This document shows, piece by piece, positions 1 to 11,147 of a DNA stretch of 64,000 nucleotides. How positions within the stretch are numbered: position 1 is the first letter of the stretch; every line of letters starts with the position of its first letter. Source of the DNA: Brachionus plicatilis (taxonomy: Eukaryota > Rotifera > Eurotatoria > Ploima > Brachionidae); assembly GCA_010279815.1 (NCBI GenBank), contig QEOQ01000533.1, positions 235,606 to 299,605 of the forward strand, read 5' to 3'. The notes under the pieces were generated by a model that made no database searches, was not told the origin of the DNA, and saw only the letters and a program-made list of their open reading frames with translations. A program made the translations under genes and the position numbers.

Positions 1-124
1 TTCTGTTTATGTGATGATAATATTTTTTTTAATTGGTATCAAATAGTTAATCAAATAAATATTAATTGGCAACTTTATAAATGTGTTAACATATAGTAGA
101 TATTACTTGTCGCGATAGAGGTAT

Positions 125-520
125 GCCATGGCACGAGAGAGCAAAAGATGTGCCACTAGGTGAAAACAGAAAGAAAGGAAGGCCTGCAAAGAATAAAGAT
201 GCTCTTAACCGCTAGCCGATCGAAACTCAAAGTCATTTAGAAAATGAAGTGGCCGAAGGCGAACTTTCGTTCAATATTGAATTCGAAGATGAACAAGAAC
301 CTGCAACTGAGAATGGTCAAAATTTACAAGAGCAAGTTGTAGCGCCAACGACGTCAAATGAACAAACAAATGAGGAGCTAAATCGTTCATGGTGTATTCG
401 AATCAGAGCCAAGTATGTTGAATTTAGTAGAAAATTGCCCAGCTAAACATCCGAGAGGTAGACCTCGCAAAAACCCAATCAGTGATCAAAGTAAACCTGC
501 AAGAAATAGATCTAAAAACA
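125..520 (+). pseudogene. MULE-type transposase C-terminal relic
   Basis: A broken coding stretch. It opens with a run containing VPLGENRKKGRPAKNKDAL, meets a stop near 212, and continues in the same frame as an acidic, Asn/Gln-rich tail to about 446. A neighbouring frame then carries a second basic RGRPRK (AT-hook-like) motif to about 500. The LG-E/Q-(R/K)-(R/K)-GRP pattern followed by an acidic tail is how I remember the C-terminus of MULE/SWIM-domain transposases in invertebrates; that family match is from memory. No catalytic residues or SWIM cysteines are present, so this is a decayed 3' fragment. Confidence 0.45.
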
Positions 521-714
521 ATTTATTCTTTTCTTTTTTTTCTTATTTTTATTTTTTGTATTTTTTATTATCATCAATAAAAATTAATATCATTTTCTTA
601 TAATTTGTATCAATTAATTTTTTTTAAAAGCATAAAAATAAAGAAATAAAAATAAAATTAGTATCAATTTTTTTTGTTAGTAGCAGAAAAATAAATTTAG
701 TATCACGTAAAATA

Positions 715-1240
715 CAGTAGAAATTCAATTATATGTAATTCGGTTATATGTAAATTCGATTATATATAATTTCAAAAATCGCCACTGACACTCTTCTTGT
801 CTTATGTTTCTAGAAATTTTTAAATTTGTCCAAGCATTAGTTCACGATCTCGATATTGATACAACACCATTTACTTCTTTAAAAAAATTTGCTTTAAAAA
901 ACAAAGAACTAAGTGTAAAACAAAGTTCGCTTAGTCGATTTTTTAAACCTAAGTCACCCGCTAAGACTTCTGGTCTTCAAACAAGCAACCGTCAAAATAT
1001 TTCTTCAATTTCCATTGTAAAACGTAGCCTAAATTTTTAGAAATTTTTACTTTTATACTTTTTTATTCTATTTCAAACTTTTTTTTTAAATAAAATCTTA
1101 TGTAAAAACCCCCTTTTTTAATTGTCCAAAACTTTTTCATCAGACAAAATTTGTGTCTACAGGTCTATTCGATTATGTGTAAAATTCGATTATATATAAG
1201 ACCAAAAAGTTTTTCATTACATATAATCGAATTTCTACTG
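715..1240 (+). mobile_element. pogo/Tigger-like element relic with TIRs
   Basis: Ends are imperfect inverted repeats beginning CAGTAGAAATTC and rich in ATTATATGTAAT, flanked by TA on both sides (713-714 and 1241-1242). A degenerate second motif block (TTCGATTATATATAA) lies just inside each end. The size is 526 bp, far below a full pogo element, so this is an internally deleted copy. It carries the C-terminal transposase fragment annotated at 804-1040. TA target duplication and CAGTAGAA-type ends fit the pogo/Tigger branch of Tc1/mariner. Confidence 0.7.
804..1040 (+). pseudogene. pogo-like transposase C-terminal fragment with PIP box
   Basis: A 78-codon open stretch from an ATG inside the 715-1240 element. 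It contains KQSSLSRFFKPKS, which matches the PCNA-binding PIP-box consensus QxxLxxFF exactly. Pogo transposase is known to carry such a PCNA-binding motif near its C-terminus. The DNA-binding and DDD catalytic domains are missing, so it cannot act as a transposase. The upstream half reads as an ordinary helical segment. Identification rests on the element's ends plus this motif. Confidence 0.5.
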
Positions 1241-1245
1241 TACAT

Positions 1246-3130
1246 GCCATTAATTTCTATGTGAATTTTTTAGATTTTTTTCTCGGAATTTGTTAAAACA
1301 TAGAAAAAAAAATTAAGAAGACAAAAAATATAGTATTGCCAAAAAAAATAATGTAGTAGTAGTTGTTTTGACTGTAGCTGGCTAGCGATGTGTTTAGGCG
1401 GAAAAAATGGACATCGTTTTAACCAATATCGTATTTATCAAATTTGCATGTTAAAGGATGGGAAGAAAAAAATTGAAAATAAATTTTTTTTAAGGAATTG
1501 TTGTTTATTGAAAAATAAAAAATAGATTAAAATGAAAAATATTTATCAATTTTACTTTGAAAAGACTGATCGACGCTACTAATTCTTTAATTTTTATTTT
1601 AGAGATTATTTTTATTAAAATCATTCGAAATTTGAAGTTTTTCGTCTAAAGACGAAGGTTTTCTTTTAATTTGAGTGGAAATTTTTTGTCTACATATGTA
1701 ATAATTATTTGTTAAATCTGTATCGAGCCAAAGGTCCTTCAGAATAAAAAAATAAATAAAAATAAATAAAATTTAAAAACTGTATGTAAAAAAAAGCAAA
1801 CGCATCTTTTTTTTTTACAAAATTTTTTTCAAGAATTAATTAAAAACAAAAAAAATATTAAGCTCAATAAGAAAATAATCAAGAAATTGTTTCACCATAC
1901 GAACCAAAAACAATTTAATTGCATATTAATCGTATCGCTTTAATCTGTCATATTATTAGCTGATGTCTTGAATAATTTATCAACTAGAACTTATTAAAAT
2001 TCATTTAAACTTATTTAGTAATTTATAAATGCATCTTTATTCTTTTTAAAGAATATTGTCACGTACTTGATTCAATATATAAGCAACTCTTTTTTATTAT
2101 TATAAAGTATCTTTTTTATTAAAAAACAATTAGGTATAGCATTCATTCTATTATCCCATTTTACATTACAAATTTACTGAATTTTTATTTTTCTTTAATT
2201 TAAAAATCTAAAAATTCTAGTCCGATTATAAAACATATTAAGCTTAAAAACTGAATTTAATTTTAAAAAAATGAACTGATATTAAATCAAAATAAGGCGG
2301 ATTCAAATTAATTATTAAGATTTTTTTTTGAATTTTCGATTTAACTTTGCGAAAAATTTTCAACAAGTTATTTCGTAAAATTTGCACAAATTATGAGCTT
2401 CTTCGGTGTTTTTTTAGCTGATTTTACATTTTTTTTAAGTCAAAGATTTGACTTAAAAATTTTTAATTTTTTTTTTTTTTATTCAGAGTTGTTTAAAAGT
2501 CACAAGTCTCAAGTCAAGTCCATGTCCGGAATTTTTGATTTTTCTTTTCAAGTTCAGACTTGGATTTTAATTTTAATGACTTTCACTTTAACTAGGCTCC
2601 CATAATAACTACCTGGAATATATCACAGTATTTTCTAGAGCAATAAAAGGTTTAACCGATCACTCATCGGAAAAAAACTCAATAACTTTTTTTATCCAAA
2701 GTAAAATTGATACCTTTATCATCTGAAAGAGAATTTGACAAGTATTCAAAATTATTTAAAACTAATAAGAACAAAAATTATTTTTGATTTAAAATTAGAT
2801 TTTTATTTTATGAAATTTTGATCCTTTTTGTTCAAAGCCAATCATTTTAAAAATAGCTTATTAAAAAGGTAAAAATCAGAATAAAAAAACAAAAAAATGA
2901 AAAAAATAAACTTTTAGCAATTATTTACAAAAAAAAAAACGAAGTTAAAAAAAATATAAAACTTAATTAGCGAAACTATAATGTTTGTTTTTACTGGTAA
3001 CTAAACACGTCTAAATAACATTAGAAATTTCATTCAATTTACTTTTCAAAGATTATAAAGTTTAGAAATTTTTTTGTTAACAAAAAAATTGTTATCATTT
3101 AAACGGGAAATTAAAAAAGCGTTTTTTAAA
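1246..3130. other. AT-rich intergenic DNA with short repeat fragments
   Basis: No gene is visible. Near 1725-1760 is one copy of a short dispersed motif (CTGTATCGAGC, then CCTTCAGAATAAA) also seen at about 53570 and 59268. At 2484-2535 is a copy of the CAGAGTTGTTTAAAAGTC motif that forms a complete palindromic element at 41074. The rest is homopolymer-rich sequence with no supported feature. Confidence 0.5.
1705..1762 (+). repeat. Short dispersed tail-like repeat, copy 1
   Basis: Reads CTGTATCGAGCC, AAAGG, TCCTTCAGAATAAA and then an A/T-rich (TAAA)-like tail. Related copies are at 53569-53612 and 59262-59315. The shared CTGTRYCGAGY...CTCCTTCAGAATAAA core followed by A-rich sequence looks like the 3' tail of a retroposon (LINE or SINE), but no body is recognisable. 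Confidence 0.45.
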
Positions 3131-3149
3131 AATTTTATTAGTCATCAAT

Positions 3150-3775
3150 CCAAAAACTTAAAACTAAAAAAAATTTTTCAATTTTAATATTTTTGAAATG
3201 ACCACCTTTGGCGCTATAGAAAGCCAAAACTATTTTTGGCATAGGTGTTGATGTAGACAAACTGATTAATTCGTCCTTTATAAATGTTGTATTTACCAGT
3301 GCCTTTGTAAGAAATGCATCCCCAGTTACCGACTGTACCTCCACCGTTTTGTAATCTTGGTATACAGAACTTTTGACGAAACTTTTCATTTTTAAACCTT
3401 TTTACTATTACTCATAACATACGATTTAAGACCGCGAAATTGGACTCGTCACTGAAGATAACTCTGGAGCAATCATTAACTGTCCAATTAAGTCTCTCTT
3501 TAAGGGATTTTCTGACCGCTGTATGAGACTCTAAACCTCTTTTTTTGAAGAAATCTCATTCCAGTATACTTACTAATCCTAACCCCATTGAGTCTTTGAA
3601 TAAAAATCAGTGGCAAGATTTTGATATTTAGATGTAGGGTCTTTTCTAATTTCTCTAAAAATGTTTATTTTATCCCTAAAAGTTAGCTTCCAAGGTCTAC
3701 CAGAACGGTGTGAAAAAAGATAGTAATAATTGTTTAATATTTTTGATCATCGGAATTTCTAAACTTTTGAACCGA
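3150..3775 (-). pseudogene. Tc1-like transposase relic
   Basis: Read on the minus strand from about 3720 to 3150, broken frames give a GRPWKLT-type linker, an FSDESN catalytic block near 3425-3440, and then a NWGCISYKGTG block typical of the Tc1 core. Stops and frame changes interrupt it and the last catalytic acid is not seen. The upstream end holds AAAAGTTTAGAAATTCC, which matches the subterminal repeat of the Tc1 copy starting at 23200; the two belong to one family. This copy preserves the sequence into which the maT element inserted in the 23.2 kb copy. Confidence 0.7.
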
Positions 3776-3960
3776 CTTTATTTAAAAATTTTTATAGGAA
3801 GTTTTTTGATTAAAAAAATTTAAAAGTTAATATTTTTAACAAGAACTATTCTGAAATAAAAATGAACTTTTCCCCTAACCTAGTTCTTAGACTCAAGATC
3901 ATTTAAAGTTTATTTAAATGGGGACCGTAATAAACTAATACCACAAAAATAGTAAAAAAT

Positions 3961-4053
3961 ACCACAATTTTAATAAAACATCCACAATTTTAATAAAACA
4001 TCCACAATTTTAATAAAACATCCACAATTTTAATAAAACATCCACAATTTTAA
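3961..4053 (+). repeat. 20-bp tandem array inside left TIR
   Basis: About 4.6 nearly perfect copies of CCACAATTTTAATAAAACAT. The unit occurs only once in the matching right arm (near 4878-4900), so the left arm grew by tandem duplication after, or independently of, element insertion. Confidence 0.85.
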
Positions 4054-4253
4054 TAATTTTTCACACATTTAATACTTTTTCCACTTTTTTAATTAAATCG
4101 CAACTATTATAGTACTTTTGACACAATTTTAATAAAATGACAATATATTCATTAAAAGTGCCACAAATTTAGTCAATTATTAATTGATAATTACCGATAA
4201 GTTTTTTTCTATTTAATGATAAATTTTTTAATTTTATCAAAAAATCGAAAAAA

Positions 4254-4712
4254 ATGAGTGAAACGCTATCTAAGGAGAGTGTATTAGAAGATCCAGCCAA
4301 CCAAACATTAGAAGATGTTGATCAAGATTGGACAGATGTTCTCAAACCAGCTAATGAGATTAGAAAAAGGGGGAAAGCAATTACATATGATTTGTTTAAG
4401 TCGTTTGAAGATTTTGATGTGATTCTTAAAGAAATCAAAGACGGGACAATCAATGGAAATACTTGGATTTTTAAGAGTCAAGATGGAGATAAGCATCGAT
4501 TTTATTGCAAATACTTGAAGCATGGATGTCGTGCAGCTTTATATTTACAGTTAACAGACGGATCAAAAGGTAATTGTTTTATATCAGATGATGAGCATAC
4601 AAATCATCCAAATGATGAAGAAGATATTCGCAAGATTGATCCAATAATATATCAAAAAATAGTTAACATGCGGCTCATTATTGAAAAAAAAATATTTTTA
4701 TTGTCAAAATAA
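4254..4712 (+). CDS. FLYWCH/WRKY-GCM1-like zinc-finger protein, transposase N-terminus
   Basis: A 152-residue ORF lying between the inverted repeats of the 3920-4954 element. Residues 1-35 are acidic. Residues about 43-120 resemble the N-terminal DNA-binding zinc finger of MULE transposases: TWIFKSQDGDKHRFYCKY, then HGCRAALYL, then DDEHTNH. The Cys-x6-Cys and His-x2-His candidates are present (HRFYCKYLKHGC, EHTNH). In complete MULEs this domain precedes a DDE catalytic core; here the frame closes with a stop at 4710-4712, just before the right repeat, so no catalytic core exists. It could be an orphan N-terminal domain of a non-autonomous element. It looks uninterrupted, unlike most relics here. 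Function is not known. Confidence 0.5.
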   Translation: MSETLSKESVLEDPANQTLEDVDQDWTDVLKPANEIRKRGKAITYDLFKSFEDFDVILKEIKDGTINGNTWIFKSQDGDKHRFYCKYLKHGCRAALYLQLTDGSKGNCFISDDEHTNHPNDEEDIRKIDPIIYQKIVNMRLIIEKKIFLLSK

Positions 4713-5189
4713 GTGTAAACAAATTTAATTTTTTGAAATTATTTGGAGTTTTTTTATTATATTTTTGGTATTTTTTATTAAATTTATGGTGATTGTATTA
4801 AAATTGTGTCAAAAGTACTATAATAGTTGCGATTTAATTAAATTAGTGGAAAAAGTATTAAATGTGTGAAAAATTATTAAAATTGTGGATGTTTTATTAA
4901 ATTTGTGGTAAAAATTACTATTTTTGTGGTTTTTTTAATTATTTTTATGGTTTCAAAATATTAAAGCTCTTTAAATATAAGTGATGAATGTCTTATTACT
5001 GCATGTGTTCCTCAAGGATCTCTTGAATTAGTCCATTACTTTAAAGTATTTTTATCAATGATATGAAAGCAGTTGCGTTCTGTTGTTTAACTTTATTTTA
5101 AATAATTGAACATGTGTTACCTGGATCCGAGGGTCCAGATAAGTCGAAACAATAGTTGTTTCATAAAAAAAAGTTAAAACATTGTTTAA

Positions 5190-7695
5190 AATATTAATAT
5201 TTAAGGCATCTTGAAGTTGATGATCAATTCAAAATATAATTTCAATTCAAAGAGTTTATCATTAGATATTAAAACTAATCTTTGTATTAATTTAAATAAT
5301 TTAAATGTAAGATACTTAACATATTATGTAGATTTAAAAAAAGAATAAATTATTTATTTCGAAAATATTTGTATGAAAAATTATTCTTTTCATTTAATTA
5401 CTAATTTGGAATTTAATATCTGAAATTCATTCTAATAATAATAATAATCATAATATATATAAGCTACAGCAAGACTAGCTTGCGGAGGCGGCCTACTAGG
5501 AGGTGACCTATGGTAGCTCCTTGCACATAATACATAGAAGAGTACTTAAAAAAAAAGAATAATTTTTAAGTAATAAAAGTTAATATAACAGATAGAAAAA
5601 GCTGTAAAGAAAAATTTAATAAAAAAGTGTTCATGTTCAAGATTGTTGACTAGACCGGAATGCATCGTATCCGTTCTTGAACTTGTTGACCGAGTCGGCA
5701 TCTGTGACTGTGGCTTGCAGGGCGTTCCACTCGTTGACTATCCTGTTGGTGAATATGTTTGCTCGTTGTAACCATTTAGTGGAGGCCTGGCCGGACAGTC
5801 TTCTTGCATTACCTCTGATACCACTGGCGGATCCGGGTTGGGATAGTGAACTTGCGGGTCACCAGTTTGGTAGCCCCTCTCTGCACCTGCTCGAGCATCT
5901 TTGCGTCTTTCTTGCTAAGGGTGGACCAGACAACAGCGGCATATTCCAGGTGGGGTCTTACTTAGGCACAATAGAGGGTCCTACAGGTATCTATGGTCCA
6001 AAATCTTAATGATCTTTTTAACTGGCCGAGAATTCCTGTAGCTCTGTTCACTTGATATTTCATGTGAATAGAAAATTTCAAGTTAAGTGAAAACGTGACT
6101 CTCATATCCTTTTCTGTATCTGTTCCTTTTCGTCGACGAAAGCTAGTGCGCTCCTGAACTCGTCTTCCCCCATCAGTAGTTCGAATTGGGCGTAGATTTT
6201 CTTGCCGGACTTGCTGAATTCCATCGCCTTGCATTTGCTCACGTTGAAGAGCATACGCCACGTGTTTGACTATTCGGAGAGTGCGTCGAGGTCATGTTGC
6301 AGTGTGGATAGGTCACTGGTGCTTCGTATTGGGGCAATCAGTTAACTGTAATCGGCAAATAGTTTGACTAGGTGGCTGACCGCTGCTGGCATGTCATTGA
6401 TGAAGAAGACGAACAGAAACGGACCTAGGACGCTACCTTGAGGGACCCCACTATACATATCAATCCAGTCAGCAAAGTTATAGGGGAACTCCTGCTACCT
6501 TTCTTGAAGATGGGGCTGATCTGAGCGAGTCTCCAAGCGTCTGGGATCCTGCCGCTGGTGAACTAGTGAAGACAGCGCTGAGGACTTCCGAAAAGGCATC
6601 GGCGCAACTTTAGATGACGTATGGGTGGATACCGTCCATGCGATTTCCTGGGGTTTAGGCGCAGTATGTACTTGCGGCCGTTAGCGGGCGAGAAGAAATC
6701 GACATCCATGTCATGCTGGGGACTTGTCGAGAGCTGGAGAGGCTGAGATGATCATGGTTGGCGAGAGATGAAGACACTACCAAACTGGACATTGAGAATG
6801 TTCACGATCTTGTCGCCATCAGTGTGGAAGTCGCCAAGACAGTCGAGCATGCCTTAAATGGAGTCTCTGCATTGCTTCTGGCTGTTGATATAATTGTAAA
6901 GAAGTTTTGGCTGAAGCTTACAGGCCCTGACAATAGATACTTCGAACTTACAGATGGCATTTCTTACAGCTAGTTTGTCCTGCTAACAGATCGAGGAGTA
7001 AGCGATCCTCAACTCGAGACAGCTGGGGACTGATCTAATCCGACAGTAGATTTTATATTTCATCCTAGTTAGCACCCTGATTTTTGGATTGAACCACTTG
7101 GGATTGGGGCGCTTGCGGGCTCTGGGCACTTGGTTGGGGATATCCATGGATCAGGCAGTGGTATAGGACTTGATTATCCAGTCAAACGCAACATTGACGT
7201 TCTTATCAATGGGGTTGGTGCTGTCGTAGACGAGGGTACTGAAGAGTTCGTAGTTGCCAAGGTGCAGGACTGGGCGGAAGGACTCGACAGAAGGAGTATG
7301 ACGGCCAGTGCGGAGCTCGTAATTCCAGGTTAGTATTGCGTGAAGGCTATCCTTCTCAATAAAACCAAGGGGAGGTCCGTGTGCTACTCGGAAGAAGATG
7401 GGAGGATCACTCTTGACCACGAGATCCAGAATGTTGGTCCCATTTTTTAATTATATTTTGAATTTTGAATGCTAGATACAAATACTTTTGAAACAAAAAA
7501 TTTCAAAATAATCTATACAAAAATCAGTTTATAAATTTTAATTTTAAAAATCAATTTTATTAATGGGTTCATAAAATATTTTTTTAAAATTATTTTATGT
7601 TTTTAAATTTACATAATATGTAAAACATTTTACATTAAAATTATTTTAATAAATTTAAAGATTAATTTTAATATTTAAAGATAAACTCTTAAATG
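5190..7695. repeat. Foldback element split by a LINE fragment
   Basis: Arms at about 5190-5345 and 7580-7695 are inverted relatives: AAAGAGTTTATC, TTAGATATTAAAA and CATATTATGTAGATTTAAAA on the left, their complements on the right. A compact, uninterrupted copy of the same family lies at 51275-51700. The LINE at 5432-7445 sits between the arms, so it apparently inserted into this copy. Confidence 0.6.
5432..7445 (-). mobile_element. 5'-truncated non-LTR retrotransposon (LINE)
   Basis: A markedly GC-richer block than its surroundings. On the minus strand it encodes, in broken frames, a linker region (LDLVVKSDPPIFF, PPLG) and a reverse transcriptase portion including VLGPFLFVFFINDMP followed by LFADY, then a C-terminal FTNRIVNEWNAL region typical of CR1/Jockey-type LINEs. 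The catalytic FADD box reads FADY here. Several stops and frameshifts are present. The 3' end (low coordinates) finishes in a TTA/ATT microsatellite at 5432-5448, as several LINE clades do. The endonuclease is missing apart from a trace at the high-coordinate end. Confidence 0.8.
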
Positions 7696-8450
7696 GTGAA
7701 TTCTCTCTCTTTTATTCGCTAATGACTTGGTCAAATTCTTCATTTTTAAAAAAAAGAAAATCTAGAATATAAGATAAACAAATACTGTGACGAATTATCT
7801 TTTGAAAAGTCTCGCTTCATTGTCTTCACTAAATATAATAGGGAAAATATTGACTTGAACTTAAAGATATATTAAAATAAAATTGGTATGTTCTTCTGAG
7901 TTTTATAAAAATTTTAAATTCAATTTTGAAAATGCATTGAAAATGTACGATGGTTGAGATATATTTTATTTTAGAAATGTTTGGAGAAATTTTTGCAATG
8001 TCGCTCTTTTGAAATTAGATATAGTCTTTCAAACATAGGTTATATAGTTTTAGTTGTTTTTTTTAAATTTTTTTATTTTTTTAGAAATTTTAACAAAAGA
8101 CTAATTAATCATTGATTTATTCAATTTAATTAAAAATTTAGCTCTAATTTAAAAAAATACTCAGATTAAAAATTATACAATGTAATTTTTAGATTTTTCT
8201 TAAATTTCAAAAAATGGCTAAATCTTAAATAACTTAAATTTTGACTTCTTGATCACATTGCTTTTAAGAAATCTCGAGATTAAATATCCAAATGATTTTT
8301 AATCCTCTAATTAATTTGACATTGGTTCGATTTGATTCTCAATATTCCTTTAATTGTAACTTAAATTTCATGAATCATATTTTAGCAATTGATTTTTAAG
8401 ATTTTTAGGTAAATTGTGATTGAAAAACATTTAATAATAAAAAGATAGCA
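7450..8450. other. AT-rich intergenic DNA, nothing recognised
   Basis: Apart from the right arm of the foldback repeat (to about 7695) I see no ORF with family features and no terminal repeats. Simple A/T homopolymers dominate. Confidence 0.5.
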
Positions 8451-8454
8451 TATT

Positions 8455-8760
8455 CATTAAGGTTTTGTGAAATTCAGTACAAAATGATAAAAAGAACAGA
8501 AAAATATGTAAAAAAATTAAATAACTTTTTTTCTAAAAGGTTAAAATTTATTGTGTGAATGCAGAATGGTGCAACATTCAAAGTTGTAAAAATCTGCTAA
8601 TGATGTGCAAATTTTCATCAAAATGCCCTTCGCTCGATTATATTTAAATTTAATTTCTGCTAAACTCTGCAAATTTAGCAGATTTTTACAGTTGATGCAG
8701 TTTTGATTAAAAAATTTTTTTGCAAAATAATTCTTCATTGTGATTTGTAAAAGTTAATGA
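8455..8760 (+). repeat. Dispersed foldback repeat, copy 1
   Basis: Contains GGTTTTGTGAAATTCAG, TACAAAATGATAAAA, GGTGCAACATTCAAAG, and AATGATGTGCAAATTTTC near its centre. A second copy at 45470-45715 carries the same central block in the same orientation (AATGATGTGCAAGATC, CAAAATGCCCT, TAATTTCTGCTAAA) and an inverted version of the outer block. The family is therefore partly palindromic. Confidence 0.6.
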
Positions 8761-8899
8761 GGAAATATAAATTATGAAATTAGCTTTTAAAAATTCGGAT
8801 GCTGAAAAAAATTTTAAAAAAATTGTGAAAAATATTCTCATTGTGGTGAACAGGCAATAAATATAAATAAAAGCATATTATTATTATTATTATTAACCT

Positions 8900-10040
8900 G
8901 CATGACACATTTTGCAGATAAAGAATTTAGGTCTAAACAAAAAAATTTATTTTAGATTTTAGATTTTTTTTGTTCTTTTGTTCCAAAATTCATAATTCTA
9001 TTATTTAAATTCTGTCTCTAAATGAAACCATGACTCATCATCCCTGATTTCATCACAAAATTTACAATTGCTTTCCAAATACTTGGCTAAAATTTCGTAA
9101 TTTTTGCTCAATTTATGCAGTATCCAACGTGATGCTAATTTTGTTCAGCCTTAGAGAATAAATGAGATTATCCCATCATAGCTTGATATTTGCTTGAATA
9201 TGCACGGTAATTAGGCACTCTGAGCAGGGATCATTTTATAAACCCTCTCTAACTTATTCGAATAAATCAGTCCATTTTATGAAGTTACAATTTAATTGAA
9301 TATATTCTTTTTTTAAAGCAATTAAAGGTGAATTTAGTCACTAATGAGCTTCAAAAAATATTCAGCAATTTTTCAAGAGAGACCCATTTTTGGTGTTCTT
9401 TCGTAATCTCAAAATTATTTTTGACCTAAACCTGTTTGCACCAGTTATAGGTCATTAATTAAAATTTAAATAAAAATCTAAATATTTATTTTTTTACTAA
9501 TGAATAATTCTAAGCTTAGAAATAATTAAAAACTAATTCGACAAAAAAATTTGCATTCCGCTCCACATTTGATTTAAAATTGCTAGAATTTAAAACAAAA
9601 TCTAGACTTTAAAATTATGAGCTTCAAAACATCGATTTTTTTATTATCAAATTTAAAAATTTAAATCGATAAAAAAAAATATATTAATTTTAGCACTAAA
9701 ATTATTTTTATAATTTTATTTTTATCTTTTTTTTTTCCTAAATCGTAATTCAAACAAAAATTTTCGTGTATTTAACAACAATTTTCATTAGCCTCATTCC
9801 ATTAATTTTTAATATTATGTTTTAAATAAATCATTTATTGTCAAACAATACTTTCTAACATTTCTAGTGGAAAAACAATTTAAGGTAACAAAAAATCTTA
9901 AGCTTGATGGTATAATCACGTGGCAAAAATTATGCCTTGTTTTTTTCAAAATATCTTAATATCAAAGAATTATATTTTGTGAATCCTATCCGAAAATTTT
10001 GGATAAAAAAAATTATTTTTTTAGATTATTAAATTAGTGA
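8900..10040. other. Intergenic DNA upstream of the lipid phosphatase gene
   Basis: An (ATT)n run at about 8876-8897 may be the 3' tail of a lost LINE. No gene, terminal repeat or obvious promoter motif could be supported beyond that. Confidence 0.4.
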
Positions 10041-11000
10041 ATGATGAACCAGAATGAAACGGTACATTGGTTCAAGCTTGTATTCGACATTTGCTCTGTT
10101 TTGATGCTTTTTTTGTCATTCCATGTAATAAAACTATTTTTGAAGCCCTTTAAATCCAGTTTCAACTGCAATGATTACACCGTCAACATGCCATTCAGGC
10201 CCTCCACAGTCACCAATTTTCATCTAATACTTTTATCATTGATTCTCCCGCTAATGACCATCATAGCCACAGAAATATTCAAAACAATTTTTACCCGAAA
10301 CCCTAGGCACAAAAAAAAGTCTATCATAATTTATAAAGTAAAATTTCTGCATGAAAAAATCCTTCAATTTCCGGAACAAATTGGAAATTTGTACATCAGT
10401 TGTGGATCATTTTTTTTCGGCCTCTTGTCAACAGCAGTGATAACCGACTTTGGCAAAGTAGTAGTGGGCCGACTGAGGCCTAATTTCATTGACGTATGCA
10501 AACCAGATCTAAATCCCTACACCCACCTGTGCAAGCTAAACAAAACATTCCTGATACCAGAGGTAGATTTTAAATGTACTGCTGAAAATAAAGAAAGCGT
10601 CGAGGAGTCCAGGCTCTCATTTCCGTCCGGACACTCGTCACTTTCTTTTTATTCCATGATTTTTTTGATCCTGTTTGTTAATCACACTTGGAAGTGCAGA
10701 AACTTTGGTCTCTTGCCCAGGATGGTTCAGATTAGTTTTTTTATGATGGCTTTTTTTACAGCTTTGTCAAGAATAGCGGACAACAAGCATCATCCGACTG
10801 ATGTGCTCGCCGGTGCCACACTCGGAACCATCACTAGCATTTGTTCCTTTATTTGCATGACAAATTATCTTACAAAAACAACTGCCAAAACCCGATATTC
10901 CACACTCAGCTGCCACCAATATGACCAAGAGAATGTCCAAGAAGTGCACAAAGATATCAATGAAAATGATCACAAATACACAACCAGTTTTAATATTTAA
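10041..11000 (+). CDS. Lipid phosphate phosphatase (PAP2 / PLPP family)
   Basis: Encodes a 319-residue integral membrane enzyme that should dephosphorylate phosphatidate, lysophosphatidate or sphingosine-1-phosphate. All three PAP2 catalytic motifs are present: KVVVGRLRP at residues 139-147, SFPSGHSS around 193-200, and SRIADNKHHPTD at 243-254. The conserved phosphatase histidines are therefore intact. Hydrophobic segments near residues 12-35, 58-80, 115-135, 200-215, 225-243 and 255-275 fit the six-span topology of the family, with the active site facing the lumen or exterior. Length is normal. It reads through without an intron. Two ATGs are adjacent at 10041 and 10044; either could start. 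An AATAAA signal lies at 11064-11069. It is closest to the metazoan PLPP1-3/wunen group, but the paralogue is unresolved. Confidence 0.92.
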   Translation: MMNQNETVHWFKLVFDICSVLMLFLSFHVIKLFLKPFKSSFNCNDYTVNMPFRPSTVTNFHLILLSLILPLMTIIATEIFKTIFTRNPRHKKKSIIIYKVKFLHEKILQFPEQIGNLYISCGSFFFGLLSTAVITDFGKVVVGRLRPNFIDVCKPDLNPYTHLCKLNKTFLIPEVDFKCTAENKESVEESRLSFPSGHSSLSFYSMIFLILFVNHTWKCRNFGLLPRMVQISFFMMAFFTALSRIADNKHHPTDVLAGATLGTITSICSFICMTNYLTKTTAKTRYSTLSCHQYDQENVQEVHKDINENDHKYTTSFNI

Positions 11001-11147
11001 ATTATTTTTAAATTATTCCAATTTTAGGATGAATTTAGCATAAAATTTTCTTGACTCTTTTTAAATAAAATTTTTAGAAAAAAATTCATTTTTTTTTAAT
11101 TTTTTGTGTTGAAGCTCGTGGTTAGATAAATTTTACAACAAAAAAAA

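Larger units (their letters stand above)
3920..4954 (+). mobile_element. Short TIR element carrying a FLYWCH-like fragment (MULE-derived?)
   Basis: Long inverted repeats run from about 3920 to 4200 and 4745 to 4954. Both contain blocks such as CCACAATTTTAATA, TCACACATTTAATAC and AATCGCAACTATTATAG. The left end starts GGGGACCGTAATA and the right complement is GAAACCATAAA. The left arm contains an extra array of about five 20-bp units. The only gene inside is the 152-codon ORF at 4254. I could not define a clean target-site duplication. Assignment to MULEs rests on the long TIRs, the GGG start and the zinc-finger-like ORF. Confidence 0.6.

Noticed and set aside
3138..3389. 83-codon minus-strand open frame
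   Set aside because: It is an out-of-frame shadow: the neighbouring frame of the same strand reads as Tc1 transposase (NWGCISYKGTG block).
3961..4053. CRISPR-like array
   Set aside because: Units are contiguous without spacers, within a transposon arm, in a eukaryotic genome.
5677..6009. 110-codon plus-strand open frame in the GC-rich block
   Set aside because: It is the antisense of the LINE reverse-transcriptase C-terminal region; the minus strand has the family motifs.
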